Counted from the stretch's first letter, positions 34,101 through 42,611 are shown. The stretch is 64,000 nucleotides of DNA from Maridesulfovibrio sp. (GCF_963667685.1 NZ_OY763930.1:1781501-1845500), one strand, 5' to 3'. Notes: generated by a model from the letters alone, not told the origin. Numbers and translations are program-made.

Positions 34101-35411
34101 CGCATCTATTATGTGACCGTCTTCCAGTCTGGAATATTTTGCATCCTGACCGCCTATTTCAAAAATTGTGTCGACTTCAGGATCAAAATAAAGGGCTCCT
34201 TCTGCATGGGCAGCAATCTCATTCATTATGGTTATCGGGCTCGTTCCGTAACAGCTTTTCATTAACGAGCCAACAATCTCTCTTCCTGAACCGGTAACAC
34301 CTACATTGCGAACTTTATGTTTACAGGTTGTCTCCTTTAAAAAAAGATTTACAAGTCGTTGAGCAGCAACGATCGGATCGCCTTGAGTGTTGAGGTATGC
34401 CTCCCACACGGGCTCCAGAGTTTCGCTGTTTACCGCAAGGGCCTTGGAGCCGGTTGAGCCTATGTCAAAACCTAAAATAACATCACAAAGGGGGGCGTCT
34501 TTTATCCATGAGGCGGCTGGGATTCGTTGTACTTTTTCAAGCGATTTTCTTAACGGTGTTACATGTTCAAATGAGTGTTCGCTTTTTTCCCGGAACAGAT
34601 CGTCAAATTCTGGTGAATCAGTTTTTTGTTCAAAGGCAACAATAGCTGCACCTAATGCTTCAGAAAAATGAGTGGAATATTTATTGTTCTCGATAAGTGA
34701 GAGATGGCGGGAATTGGAGAAAGATGTAAAATTACGCCGGATACGGTCAGACTGGGTGACCCCTCCGGTAAGAATAATTTTATCCGGTGAGATGTCCGGC
34801 TTGAGCAAGGATTGAACATTTGTGCACACAGCGTCAAACAGACCTGCAAGAATATTTTCAATGTCTTCACCCTTGTTTGCCAGATGAGTCATATCAGTTT
34901 TCAAAATTACAGGGCAGCGGCCTGAAAGAATTACCGGGTTTTCTACGCTTGCGCATTTTTGGCTGGCTTCTGATATGTTCAGTCCGAATCGTTCTACAAG
35001 CTGACAGAGGAAATTTCCGGTTCCCTGTGAACATCTTGAATTTTCCCGATAAATATTCTGACCGTTACAATGCATTTCCAAAACGGAAAAGCCCTGACTG
35101 CCGATGGAAATAACAGTACATGGAAAAATGTCAGGGTGGGTGAAACGAATACCTCGCGATAGGGCAGCTTTAACAGGAACCTGCAGACAGGTAAGTCCCC
35201 GGCTGAATCTGCCGGTGGCAGCTATTGGAAATGAAGGTGTCCAGCCAGAGTCACAAAGAAGATTACGTAAAATATTGAATGGATCTTTATCGTGCGCTTT
35301 TCGATACGTTTTATGTATATGGGGCTTGCCATTGTACTCGGTTAAAACGGCAATTTTTACAGTTTCAGCTCCAATATCGACTCCCCAAAACAATTTGGAC
35401 TCTATTTCCAC
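31134..35411 (-). CDS. giant BadF/BadG-type acyl-CoA dehydratase activase-related protein
   Basis: A 1425-residue protein with two ASKHA ATPase modules at the N-terminus (FWGVDIGAETVKIAVL near residue 8; CDVILGFDIGSTGSKALAVN near 308). The second includes the cluster-binding EACSAGTGSFIAEQGGRF of 2-hydroxyacyl-CoA dehydratase activators. A DUF2229-like region and a region resembling dehydratase subunits follow (about 660-1425), with several Cys-containing motifs such as KSNRGCGGNGNNC and FGMYNILQNIIF. Such proteins use ATP to drive one-electron transfer to low-potential Fe-S enzymes, but this long stand-alone form has no assigned substrate. Start is GTG 35411 with GAGG six bases upstream. First gene of the six-gene operon with the LolA/MacB-like exporter, an unexpected partnership. 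Confidence 0.82.
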   Translation of the reverse strand: MEIESKLFWGVDIGAETVKIAVLTEYNGKPHIHKTYRKAHDKDPFNILRNLLCDSGWTPSFPIAATGRFSRGLTCLQVPVKAALSRGIRFTHPDIFPCTVISIGSQGFSVLEMHCNGQNIYRENSRCSQGTGNFLCQLVERFGLNISEASQKCASVENPVILSGRCPVILKTDMTHLANKGEDIENILAGLFDAVCTNVQSLLKPDISPDKIILTGGVTQSDRIRRNFTSFSNSRHLSLIENNKYSTHFSEALGAAIVAFEQKTDSPEFDDLFREKSEHSFEHVTPLRKSLEKVQRIPAASWIKDAPLCDVILGFDIGSTGSKALAVNSETLEPVWEAYLNTQGDPIVAAQRLVNLFLKETTCKHKVRNVGVTGSGREIVGSLMKSCYGTSPITIMNEIAAHAEGALYFDPEVDTIFEIGGQDAKYSRLEDGHIIDAAMNEACSAGTGSFIAEQGGRFDGINNVTEMDKIAMEAEYGVSLGQHCSVFMAEVIAAAISERIPQPSIVAGLYDSIALNYLNRVKGSRSVGKKIFCQGMPFKSDSLPAAIANRTGQKVIIPPNPGTIGALGIALIAGRQKNNADHDLDMNTFLGAAIVNKDTFNCKSNRGCGGNGNNCRIERIKTIVQNKEKMFLWGGNCSLYEKGHTKTKLPDLTPDPFVERRKLISELISSIPEHPDRPTIALVEEFSLKNWLPFFLYFFDELGFNVKVYSDKGIITLKQGIENSNVPFCAPMQLYQGIVSKILKSGSEEFFFSPRLRENPRHGTELHACNCPIVQASPDLVYSKIFSQKMKILDPCIDIGIENFQSKRFIESVKELAGQLGKNEYQRAFDAGCRAQLSFEKSCRDSGRKALEFAAQHDLKAVVVIGRSYTIHNDILNANVPNLLREQGALAIPLDCYPISDETPVFPEIYWGSSQSCLRAAHQIRRSPGQYAVYCSNYSCGPDSFTLHFFAYIMENKPFTIIETDGHSGDAGTKTRIEAFLYCVSSYIKKSTRATNQGLNDFRDTRVAGDPILNVRNTGETLMVPRMGPCAETIAALLNAEGVRAEALALGTKEDLQLARKYTSGKECIPMAITLGSFLTRVLQAKDTDERFAFLLPGANGPCRFGMYNILQNIIFDKIGLSEKVRIISPSDEDYFAEVPVDFQLRALACFIATDMLQAALHDVRPVEKIPGETQKIYDRYIAELKDMMVRLGSVGTFNAFRQVWSGCFGLKELLTRAGEEFSKLKDFEKNIPTVAVVGEIYVRLDTFANNDLVLKLEERGLRCVLAPFSEWLVYCTLNERDRCSEKRPLPGDSRLGSFITHTVQRQIIEKLHKAVGSKLGWGTVSPVEDIVQAATPYINPALIGEAVLSLGGPLHELRHDKIIGTVTVGPHECMPNKIVESQFQYVNEDTGLICLALAVNGESLNPELLDRFAFEVYEKYEKNR

Positions 35412-35483
35412 GCATAGCCTCGCATCAAAAAAAAGTAATTAACACTAGATGCAGGCATCTAGCATTTTCATATAGTCCGTTCT

Positions 35484-35504
35484 GCTAAGTCATTGTGACT
35501 TAGC
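35484..35504. promoter_or_regulatory. perfect 9-bp palindrome upstream of the activase operon
   Basis: GCTAAGTCA / TGACTTAGC around TTG, 73 bases upstream of the operon start codon. It may be an operator for a dimeric regulator; the four T after it on the plus strand make a weak terminator possible. Confidence 0.45.
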
Positions 35505-36071
35505 CTTTTGCAAGAGTTTAAATGAATTTCGAGTCTTCTGTACCATGCATACGTATATAATGGAATATTTGGAGACACAAAGATTTTTGTGGGGTTATTC
35601 AGCACAAACAAACAACTTTACACCAGATAATTCATCTTGCCTGATAAGCGCTGAAGCAGCGTGAAGCATCGTTGCATGTCTGGTCTGCCTATCCTTACAT
35701 TATTTCACATTGTTCCTGCCTGCTGCATGTAGGAACGAATCGCAATATTAACAGGTTAAAACCATCAACAGTGGCATCAGCTGCGTTAGAAACTGTGTAG
35801 GGGATAAACTTCATACAAATCCAGATATACCGCAATGGAATCCCTGGCTCCGGCCCACTTGGCCGGTTCAGACACACCGATGACATTTCAGCTCCCGATC
35901 CAGCTAAATCTGATGGTGTTTGCCAGTTATTTGAAAGCCCCGTCACTGCACACTGGAGAGTGCTGTGACGGGGTTTTTGAAACTGAAACCCAGAACAATC
36001 CTGATTCAAAGGGGTGGTGGGGTCGGCCATTATTAGAAAGGAAGATCTAATCGGGCTTCACCCATTTTTAT
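35505..36071. other. 570-base gap without a credible gene
   Basis: Contains a TATAAT-like box near 35570 (plus strand) with a poor -35, a perfect hairpin CCGGCC-CACTT-GGCCGG near 35858-35874, and the strong hairpin at 35938-35978. A 111-codon minus-strand frame (35695-36030) and a 71-codon plus-strand frame run through these hairpins and have no domain character, so I do not call them. A non-coding transcript ending at 35983 is possible. Confidence 0.4.
35938..35983 (+). terminator. strong hairpin with T-tract, perhaps bidirectional
   Basis: CCCCGTCAC (35938-35946) pairs with GTGACGGGG (35965-35973), with further inner pairs GCAC/GTGC, followed by TTTTTG on the plus strand. In the minus direction it lies 89 bases after the stress-operon end and is followed only by CTTTC, so it is the weaker terminator that way. 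Confidence 0.7.
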
Positions 36072-36938
36072 CTATCTCAGGATAAGTAAGGAAGACAACG
36101 TGTTGTTGACCAAGGTTGCGACTTTGTCTCGGGGAAAGAGACGCTGAAGCGTTGACTTGGGGCTGAGCCAAACGGCCATCAGGTCTTTCTGGGTTCCAGA
36201 AGATATGAAAGATTCAAGTGCGTTTTCATCAACAACTTTCACAAGAGCTCGAATATTGCGGTTAAGATAGTAGTCTAAAACATTGCTCATCTGTTGCTCA
36301 ACCTCATCTTTGAGCTGAGCGTGTTTAAGAATGCCTACAATTTCAAGCTCCGCGTCATAAAATGTGACCAACTGGCTTATCATCTCAAGGGATTCCTGTG
36401 TGACATGAGCATGATCCAGACAACAGACTATTTTGGAAATGGGGTGCTCATCCTTGATTACCAGTACGGGGCAGTCAGCCCGGTCTGCCACTTTGCCGGG
36501 AGCATGGGCGTCGCTTTCCCACGCAGAACCGCTGCGGCTGCACCCCATGATGATCAGGTCGCTGCCATTGCTTTTGGCTTCTTCAAGTATTGCTTTTACA
36601 GGGGAAGCATTCCGCAGATGCAGCTGTAGTTTTTTCCGTCCTGTATGCTCTTCCCCTGCCAGCTTACTGCCCTGACCGGACATCAGAAACTGTTCATCAC
36701 CGCCAACGTAAAGCTCGGCGCTTGAACCCAGTAAGGCCAGAAGGTCTCTGCAATAGTTGTGAAGCATTCGCACCTTGGGATTGGAATCGGAAAGGTTTGG
36801 CTCAGACCCCGGCAACAGCCCTTTTTTATCTATGCCCAGCAGTGCCAGATCAGGCCATGTATTCCGGGCCAGCCGGGCCGCATGGCGGATGGCGTACATG
36901 CTGTATGTGTTTTCATCTACAGGAATAAGTATTTTCAT
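36072..36938 (-). CDS. universal stress protein, tandem two-domain
   Basis: A 288-residue cytoplasmic protein with two UspA domains. Domain 1 starts MKILIPVDENTYSMYAIRHAARLA and ends with the nucleotide-loop motif DLIIMGCSRSGSAWESDAHAPGKVADRADCPVLVIKD; domain 2 (about 165-288) is degenerate. Start ATG 36938 overlaps the previous stop (TAATG) and has GGGAGG upstream; the longer frame from 36968 lacks support. Last gene of the sigma-54 headed operon. Confidence 0.88.
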   Translation of the reverse strand: MKILIPVDENTYSMYAIRHAARLARNTWPDLALLGIDKKGLLPGSEPNLSDSNPKVRMLHNYCRDLLALLGSSAELYVGGDEQFLMSGQGSKLAGEEHTGRKKLQLHLRNASPVKAILEEAKSNGSDLIIMGCSRSGSAWESDAHAPGKVADRADCPVLVIKDEHPISKIVCCLDHAHVTQESLEMISQLVTFYDAELEIVGILKHAQLKDEVEQQMSNVLDYYLNRNIRALVKVVDENALESFISSGTQKDLMAVWLSPKSTLQRLFPRDKVATLVNNTLSSLLILR

Positions 36939-37750
36939 TATTGCCTCCCGGCAGAGTAGGTCCAGCACAGAAACAAAGGACAGGAAACTCGGGCCAGAAC
37001 CTCGATAAGAGGAGACTTTCTGGCCGAATTACGGTCCACGGCAGAAACGATCAGGCCGTAGTCATGGAGTGAAGGAACAGCTTTTTCCGGAGCTGTCAGC
37101 AAGGTAAATGATCTTTGCGGTGCCCGGCCATGTTCAGCGAGCAGTTCCCCGGCTGTTTTGATGATATCCTCCGGTTGGGTTTCCCTGCTGAAATCGTCAA
37201 GGCTGTATACGCAGAGGTCAAAATCAATTTTCCTGTTCCGCAGCAATCCGCAGAACTGGCCTATTGTTGATTTCAGGTCTGTGTCTGTATCAACGACTAT
37301 AGCCACCCGGTCAGATTTGATTATGTTTTTTACCAAAAGAACCGGGCAAGGCATTTTTTTGTAAAGTTTTGAGCGCAGTTTCTTGCGGAATTCACCGGTA
37401 TTGAAATTTGATATTTCTCCTTCAATGAACATCCTGTAATTACCAAGTCTTAGTTCCTGTAGAAGGATATCCTCACGATCTCCCACTTCCACAATGGGTT
37501 GTGGCATGATGAAGCAATCCAGTTCTTCGTTTTGAAGAACGCGGCGGACCTGTTCAACGCCGGCCTGCTTGAGCCCGGATTCCCACGATTTGCGAATCCA
37601 GCCGGTTTGAGACGAATGCGCTTTATGATCAGGTTCTTCAATATGTATGGGCTGAAGATCTATCGCAAGCAGTTCTGATTTTTGGCAGGCATATCGAAGG
37701 GCGATATTTGAAGCCAGAGTCATTTCCACCGGGATTAACGCTTTATTCAT
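36938..37750 (-). CDS. universal stress protein-like, divergent two-domain
   Basis: A 270-residue UspA-like protein: MNKALIPVEMTLASNIALRYACQ begins domain 1, with FRKKLRSKLYKKMPCPVLLVKN near its end; domain 2 (about 145-270) begins KSDRVAIVVDTDTDLKSTIGQF and ends ARVSCPLFLCWTYSAGRQ. The ATP-binding Gly-rich loop (G-x2-G-x9-G) is not seen in either domain, so nucleotide binding is doubtful. ATG 37750 with GAGG seven bases upstream is chosen over 37765. Starts 31 bases after the receiver gene. Confidence 0.75.
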   Translation of the reverse strand: MNKALIPVEMTLASNIALRYACQKSELLAIDLQPIHIEEPDHKAHSSQTGWIRKSWESGLKQAGVEQVRRVLQNEELDCFIMPQPIVEVGDREDILLQELRLGNYRMFIEGEISNFNTGEFRKKLRSKLYKKMPCPVLLVKNIIKSDRVAIVVDTDTDLKSTIGQFCGLLRNRKIDFDLCVYSLDDFSRETQPEDIIKTAGELLAEHGRAPQRSFTLLTAPEKAVPSLHDYGLIVSAVDRNSARKSPLIEVLARVSCPLFLCWTYSAGRQ

Positions 37751-37781
37751 AAACATACCTCGCATGCATGGCTGAATCTGG

Positions 37782-38183
37782 TTAAGCCTGTTTTAAATGT
37801 TTAGCGTTCTTTATTTTTTCCTCAGCCTGCCTGATCACTTCCTGAATCTCTCCAAGTTTAAAGGGCTTGGCGAGGAAGTCGAAAATACCTTTGCGTATGG
37901 ATTCTTTTGCTGTTTCCATAGTCGCAAATCCGGTGATAATTATCACTTCGGTGTCAGGATAAAGTTGCTTTACTTCAGTCATGAACTGCATTCCGTCCAC
38001 TCCGTCCATCTTGAGATCAGTGACGACAATATCGAAATTCCGTTCATGTATTCTTTCCAAAGCCTTGCTGCTGTCTATAAAGCTTTCCACTTCGTAGCCC
38101 TTTTTCTCAAGAGCGGGATGGAGTCTTTTACTGACGATTGGTTCGTCATCAAGAATCAGAATACTTGTTTTTGAGGTGTTCAT
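37782..38183 (-). CDS. stand-alone receiver-domain response regulator
   Basis: A 133-residue CheY-like receiver without output domain: acidic pair in LILDDEP, phospho-acceptor Asp in FDIVVTDLKMDGVDGMQF (about residue 56), Thr in VIIITGFATMETAKESI, Lys in FLAKPFKLGEI. It ends in a short charged helix. Encoded 4 bases after the phosphotransfer protein gene, it may control that enzyme or relay signals among the operon proteins; the cognate kinase could be the one at 44848-46281. Confidence 0.92.
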   Translation of the reverse strand: MNTSKTSILILDDEPIVSKRLHPALEKKGYEVESFIDSSKALERIHERNFDIVVTDLKMDGVDGMQFMTEVKQLYPDTEVIIITGFATMETAKESIRKGIFDFLAKPFKLGEIQEVIRQAEEKIKNAKHLKQA

Positions 38184-38187
38184 TCTG

Positions 38188-40791
38188 TCACCCTCCGATT
38201 GTTGTTTGAATGCGATCTTTTATTAATTCATTAAAATCGTTTGCATAGCTGCCGATACGGGAGTCGTCGATCATGGAGACATCCAGTTGTCTGCTGTAGG
38301 CAACAAGTACTCCCATAACTCTCATGCGATACATAATGTCATTGTCACTGATCTTTTTTGCACGTGCTATTACAAGATCTTCCCTGACAGTGATTGAAAA
38401 ATCCAGACGGGCAAGAACTTCACTAAGAAATCTGGCTCTGCGCGAACGTCTTTGAGCATCGGTGACCCCTCCTGCAAAGCGGAAATATACGTAGTTATCT
38501 GACGGGTTATCGCTCACATAACAGTTTATTATGGTGAAATGATAACCGAGATGCAGACTGATATGTGAATAATTGTTTGAAATCACAGCCAGATTGCGCC
38601 CGATGTTTGTTGATGCCGCATGCTGGGGCGATATTGTCCTGGTCATGCTGGACATAAAACTGGAAAAATCAACAGGAACAGGAGACGATTGCCACACTCC
38701 GGCGATAGTTACGCCCTCGATGAATGCGCTCATTGGAGCAGACAGAACCTGATCCTGTTCTATTATTTTTCTGCCATACCGGCCTGATTTTGTTTCGGGC
38801 TCAATGTTGTTCAGCCCGCCACCGATATCAATGATCGTTAAGTCCAGCGGAACAGGCAGTTGCAGCCGTCCATTTGGTGAAGAGGAATCAAGGGAAGTGC
38901 CGATGTTGATTTCTATCAGTTCTTCAACAGCCTTTTCATGTACGAAACGGGTTATATCATGGAACGTTTCACAGCCGGCAGGTGTAAAGTTGCTGTCGGA
39001 TGGATCAAACAGATTAAGCGGTTCAACCTGTCTGAGTATTCTTTTCAGTAGACGATATTCGTATGTTTCATCAATGCATTCACGTTCAGCCTGATAAAGA
39101 TGCAGTTCATGGAGAATCCCGGAATAAACGGTCTTCTGCTCTGCATCCATGGTGATAACCTGTCCCGGAGAAAGAATTTCTGTGGCATTTTCGGTGTTTA
39201 GGAGTGCAGGTACACGGTATTCCCGAGCTATGGTAGCCAGATGCCCTAAAGGTGATCCCACATCCGCTATAAGGCCTGCCGCGCGGGGAAGTACTGCGGC
39301 AAACGATGGCGATGAGTGGTGTACGACCAGAATGGCTCCACTTGGAAAGTCGGTAAAACATGAATCACAGCGCGCAATATAAACTTTCCCTGAGGCAATA
39401 CCCTGTTGGGCTACGTCTCCTTTTCCGGAAAGTATTTTCTCCCTGTTCTTTAGTTCCTTGAGCAAGGATTCTGATGGCTCATCAACCTGTGATTGTATGT
39501 GCAGAGGACGGCTTTGCAGGATGATAAGTTCTCCGTTCTGGTCAAATGCGAATTCAATATCCTGAGGTTTTTTAAAGTATTGCTCCAGACGCAGGGCGGT
39601 TTTAACCAGTGTGTCTATTTCCTCTGCATTCAGACTCGATTTGGTCTGAAGTTCCTCGGGAACAGTCTCCTCTATTGTTCCCGGTCCTGCGGGATTTATC
39701 CGCAGCGCTTTCTCTTTACGCTGGATAGAGGCAGCCCGTTGGCGGTAAGGATTCTCTCTTGAGATAAAGAACTGGTCCGTTGCCGACTCTCCGGCAACAA
39801 TGGATGACCCAAGCCCCCATGCAGAACTTATGATAACGGTGTTGTCCCGGGGGGCGGTAGGAGAAAGGGTATAAACCACACCGCTGCATTTGGCATCGAC
39901 CATTGTCTGAAATGAGACTGCCATCAGAGTTTCTCTGGTCTTGTAATTCAACCGGCGGCGGTATCTTATGGCCGCAGGGGTATAAATTGCGGCCAGTACT
40001 TTTCTGTAAGCCTCATGCAGTCGGTCGGGTTGGACATTGATCAGGCTTTCATAAATACCAGCGAAGGAATTGTTGCCGTCTTCTCCCCATGCACTGCTCC
40101 GTACAGCAAGTCCCGGTCCTTTGTCCGGGTTGATGGATAGTTGATCTTTGATCTCGTTAAGGGCCTTGCGCACTTCCGGGGGAAGGGTTCCGGAAAGGAT
40201 AAGCTCAGATATTTCGGCAGAAGCCTGATCAAGAGGTTTATCACCGGCCATGCACTCATGCTTGATGGCAGAAATTCTTTTGTTGAAGTCGTTGGACTCC
40301 ATATATTCTTTACAGGCCCGTGTTGTTATGGAAACTCCTGCCGGGGTCCTGATTTCCAGCTCATTGGATATGCGGGCCAGGTTATAACTTTTAGCCCCGA
40401 CCAGATCATAATCCTTGGATGTTGTTTCGCTGAACGGAATTATCAGCCTGTCAGGAAGGGCGGGATGCCCTGCGAGTTCATCCTGAATATTTTTGGAGAT
40501 CTCCCTCAGAGAACTGTATAGTCCGATATATTTACCGGGGGTCATGGAATCCATGGCTCCAATGAGTTTGCGTACAAGGTCCTCCATATCCTGTGTCGCC
40601 ATGCGCAGATACTGGGTGTCAAATATGTAATCGCCACCCAGTTTGCTGTGCATTGAGGCTATTCCGGTCAGAATTCGGTTGTTTAATTCCAGTACGGAAT
40701 TGAAATTTCTGAACAGGTCGGCAAAAGAGCGAGGCCTTCTCTTATGCCTTCTTTTCAGAAGATTCTGTATGAAATTAAACAACCGGTTCAT
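38188..40791 (-). CDS. PEP-synthase-like phosphotransfer protein lacking the PEP/pyruvate barrel
   Basis: An 867-residue cytoplasmic protein. After about 115 helical residues comes an ATP-grasp PPDK/PEP-synthase N-terminal domain (VGAKSYNLARI at 131-141, LAVRSSAWGEDGNNSFAG at 228-245, DIEFAFDQNGELIILQSRP at 411-429). A swivelling phosphohistidine domain follows, with GLIADVGSPLGHLATIARE, His517 being the acceptor. The C-terminal 300 residues do not resemble the TIM-barrel that binds PEP/pyruvate, so it is not a PEP synthase; the phosphoryl group must go elsewhere (compare rifampicin phosphotransferase or other repurposed PPDK-like enzymes). It is followed by a receiver gene 4 bases later and preceded by the TIGR02186 gene. 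Confidence 0.8.
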   Translation of the reverse strand: MNRLFNFIQNLLKRRHKRRPRSFADLFRNFNSVLELNNRILTGIASMHSKLGGDYIFDTQYLRMATQDMEDLVRKLIGAMDSMTPGKYIGLYSSLREISKNIQDELAGHPALPDRLIIPFSETTSKDYDLVGAKSYNLARISNELEIRTPAGVSITTRACKEYMESNDFNKRISAIKHECMAGDKPLDQASAEISELILSGTLPPEVRKALNEIKDQLSINPDKGPGLAVRSSAWGEDGNNSFAGIYESLINVQPDRLHEAYRKVLAAIYTPAAIRYRRRLNYKTRETLMAVSFQTMVDAKCSGVVYTLSPTAPRDNTVIISSAWGLGSSIVAGESATDQFFISRENPYRQRAASIQRKEKALRINPAGPGTIEETVPEELQTKSSLNAEEIDTLVKTALRLEQYFKKPQDIEFAFDQNGELIILQSRPLHIQSQVDEPSESLLKELKNREKILSGKGDVAQQGIASGKVYIARCDSCFTDFPSGAILVVHHSSPSFAAVLPRAAGLIADVGSPLGHLATIAREYRVPALLNTENATEILSPGQVITMDAEQKTVYSGILHELHLYQAERECIDETYEYRLLKRILRQVEPLNLFDPSDSNFTPAGCETFHDITRFVHEKAVEELIEINIGTSLDSSSPNGRLQLPVPLDLTIIDIGGGLNNIEPETKSGRYGRKIIEQDQVLSAPMSAFIEGVTIAGVWQSSPVPVDFSSFMSSMTRTISPQHAASTNIGRNLAVISNNYSHISLHLGYHFTIINCYVSDNPSDNYVYFRFAGGVTDAQRRSRRARFLSEVLARLDFSITVREDLVIARAKKISDNDIMYRMRVMGVLVAYSRQLDVSMIDDSRIGSYANDFNELIKDRIQTTIGG

Positions 40792-40808
40792 AAATTTAAT
40801 CCTTGGTC

Positions 40809-41558
40809 CTAATGGACTCCACCTTTATCTTGAAAGAGCATAGTCATTAACAGTCCGGCCAGAATCGCGATGACAACTGCGGAAACGCCGTAAGCAATCT
40901 CATGTCCGAAGGCAATAGATTCCAGAATTTTGGGGAACCCGTCCAGTTTGGCATTTATTGTGGTCGAGGCTATGCCGAGGACCTTATTGCCCCGGACAGC
41001 CGCAGCTTCAACTGTGTAGGCTCCTTTTTTCAGTGAAGACGGCAGTTTCATTGTCGCGGAAAAATTACGCAGACCGTTGCCGGCATCGCTGTAGTTTACA
41101 ACATTTTCCTGTATTTCATACAGCCCTTCATGACTTACAAGTTTGATGTACTCGTCAAAAAGGGTCTGGTCTGTCTGACCTTTTACCGAATTGAAACCGA
41201 GGTTAAGCTCTTGCCATGCAGCTCCACCGGACGCATAGGTTTTAGAATCAGCTCCGATCAGAAAAAGGTTCGGGACATCATGGAGTTCCACGGATCCAAG
41301 ATTCATCCATAAGAATCCCAGAGCCTTTCCCTTCTTTTTAAAATGGGTGTCCTTATGTTCACCCATAATCCTGATTACAGCATTACTCCCTGCGGGCACT
41401 GTTCCGCTGACAGAGAGAGTGGTTCCGTCATATGTTGTTCCGATAGTAAGGTGGTCTGGATTGGTATGCAGGGTCACCTTTTCGGCAGCGAGGGCTGATC
41501 CGCATGAAATAATGAGCGAAAGCAGTGTGATGATGAAAGTTTTAGTATATTTTTTCAT
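40809..41558 (-). CDS. TIGR02186-family membrane-anchored protein
   Basis: A 249-residue protein with a signal peptide (TFIITLLSLIISCGSALA), an exported beta-rich domain of about 190 residues (VTLHTNPDHLTIGTTYDGTTLSVSGTVPAG opens it) and one C-terminal transmembrane helix (VSAVVIAILAGLLMTMLF). This family regularly accompanies TSUP transporters, and here its gene is 2 bases downstream of one. It is likely an accessory subunit facing the periplasm; mechanism unknown. Confidence 0.8.
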   Translation of the reverse strand: MKKYTKTFIITLLSLIISCGSALAAEKVTLHTNPDHLTIGTTYDGTTLSVSGTVPAGSNAVIRIMGEHKDTHFKKKGKALGFLWMNLGSVELHDVPNLFLIGADSKTYASGGAAWQELNLGFNSVKGQTDQTLFDEYIKLVSHEGLYEIQENVVNYSDAGNGLRNFSATMKLPSSLKKGAYTVEAAAVRGNKVLGIASTTINAKLDGFPKILESIAFGHEIAYGVSAVVIAILAGLLMTMLFQDKGGVH

Positions 41559-41560
41559 TT

Positions 41561-42487
41561 TTAATGACCTCCTGTATAAGCCAGGAGCACATCAGGTGTG
41601 AGCAACAGGCTGAGAAGCATTTTTACCATCACGACCAGGACGAGGGTGGCCAGCAGAATTTTGAGCTGTTCGCCTTTGAGTTTCCTGCTGATTCTCGTTC
41701 CGAACTGGGCACCGATTGTTGATCCGACCAGTAACAGCAGAGCCAGAACGAAGTCGACAGTGTGGTTGGTGTACGATTGGAGAATGGTAACGTTGATGCA
41801 GGTAAAGAGAATCTGGAAGAGGCTTGTTCCAACTACAACATGCATTGGCATGCGCAGCATGTAGACCATGATCGGAACCATGATAAAGCCGCCGCCTACA
41901 CCCATAATCGCAGCCAGAACTCCGACAAGTGCTCCGAGTACCAGCGGCATGAGCAGGGAAAGACGGACTCCTGATTTTACGAAATCGGTCTGGAATGGAA
42001 GGCTCTCCAGCATCATGGCGTAACGGGATTTTTTCTTGGGAGCCTCCTGAGTCACTGCGTTGTCTTTTTTACGCAGACTTTGGAGGCTTTCTATGAACAT
42101 GTATGATCCAACCCCGCCCAGCATCAGAACATACGTAACATTGATCAGGAAGTCGGCGTTACCCATGGCCCGCAGAACCTTAATGGCCTGAACACCCATA
42201 AATCCGCCGAGAACACCGCCGATAAGAAGAAGGATTCCCATTTTGAAATCAACATTACCGAGGCGGTAGTGCGCAAGACATCCGGAAGTAGAAGCTCCGA
42301 CAATCTGGTTTGAATCAGATGCAGCCGCAACCGTCGGTGGAATACCGAACATAATCAGCAGAGGAGTCATCAAGAATCCTCCCCCAACACCGAAGATCCC
42401 CGAAAGCAGGCCAACCAGACCGCCCAACATGAAGATGACGACTACGTTAACGCTGTTTCCGGCAATGGGTAAATACATATGCCACAT
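41561..42487 (-). CDS. TSUP (TauE/SafE) family anion exporter
   Basis: A 308-residue inner-membrane protein with about eight helices in two repeats, each with the family signature: LVGLLSGIFGVGGGFLMTPLLIM (about 23-45) and ALVGVLAAIMGVGGGFIMVPIMV (about 187-210). The family moves sulfite, sulfonates, sulfoacetate and related anions. In sulfate reducers some TSUP genes are repressed by TunR, but no copy of the 7276-7301 palindrome precedes this one. ATG 42487 has AAGGAG seven bases upstream. Second gene of the stress operon, 124 bases after the usp gene. Confidence 0.92.
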   Translation of the reverse strand: MWHMYLPIAGNSVNVVVIFMLGGLVGLLSGIFGVGGGFLMTPLLIMFGIPPTVAAASDSNQIVGASTSGCLAHYRLGNVDFKMGILLLIGGVLGGFMGVQAIKVLRAMGNADFLINVTYVLMLGGVGSYMFIESLQSLRKKDNAVTQEAPKKKSRYAMMLESLPFQTDFVKSGVRLSLLMPLVLGALVGVLAAIMGVGGGFIMVPIMVYMLRMPMHVVVGTSLFQILFTCINVTILQSYTNHTVDFVLALLLLVGSTIGAQFGTRISRKLKGEQLKILLATLVLVVMVKMLLSLLLTPDVLLAYTGGH

Positions 42488-42611
42488 TAATGAACTCCTT
42501 GTTTGTCTAGTTGCAATTGACCCTTAAGTCCGGCCTGTCGGTACAACCGTTCATCCGGGTCTTTTCTCATTCTGTTTTCCGCAACCGTCAGTAAACAGTT
42601 GCGATGAAATT

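Noticed and set aside
35695-36050. 111-codon minus and 71-codon plus ORFs in the activase/usp gap
   Set aside because: Both cross stable hairpins, lack ribosome-binding sites and show no domain-like composition; a non-coding explanation fits better.
42488-42611. A TunR operator or separate sigma-54 promoter before the TSUP gene
   Set aside because: Neither GTCACG...CGTGAC nor GG-N10-GC with flanking matches occurs in these 124 bases, so transcription from the upstream usp promoter is more likely.
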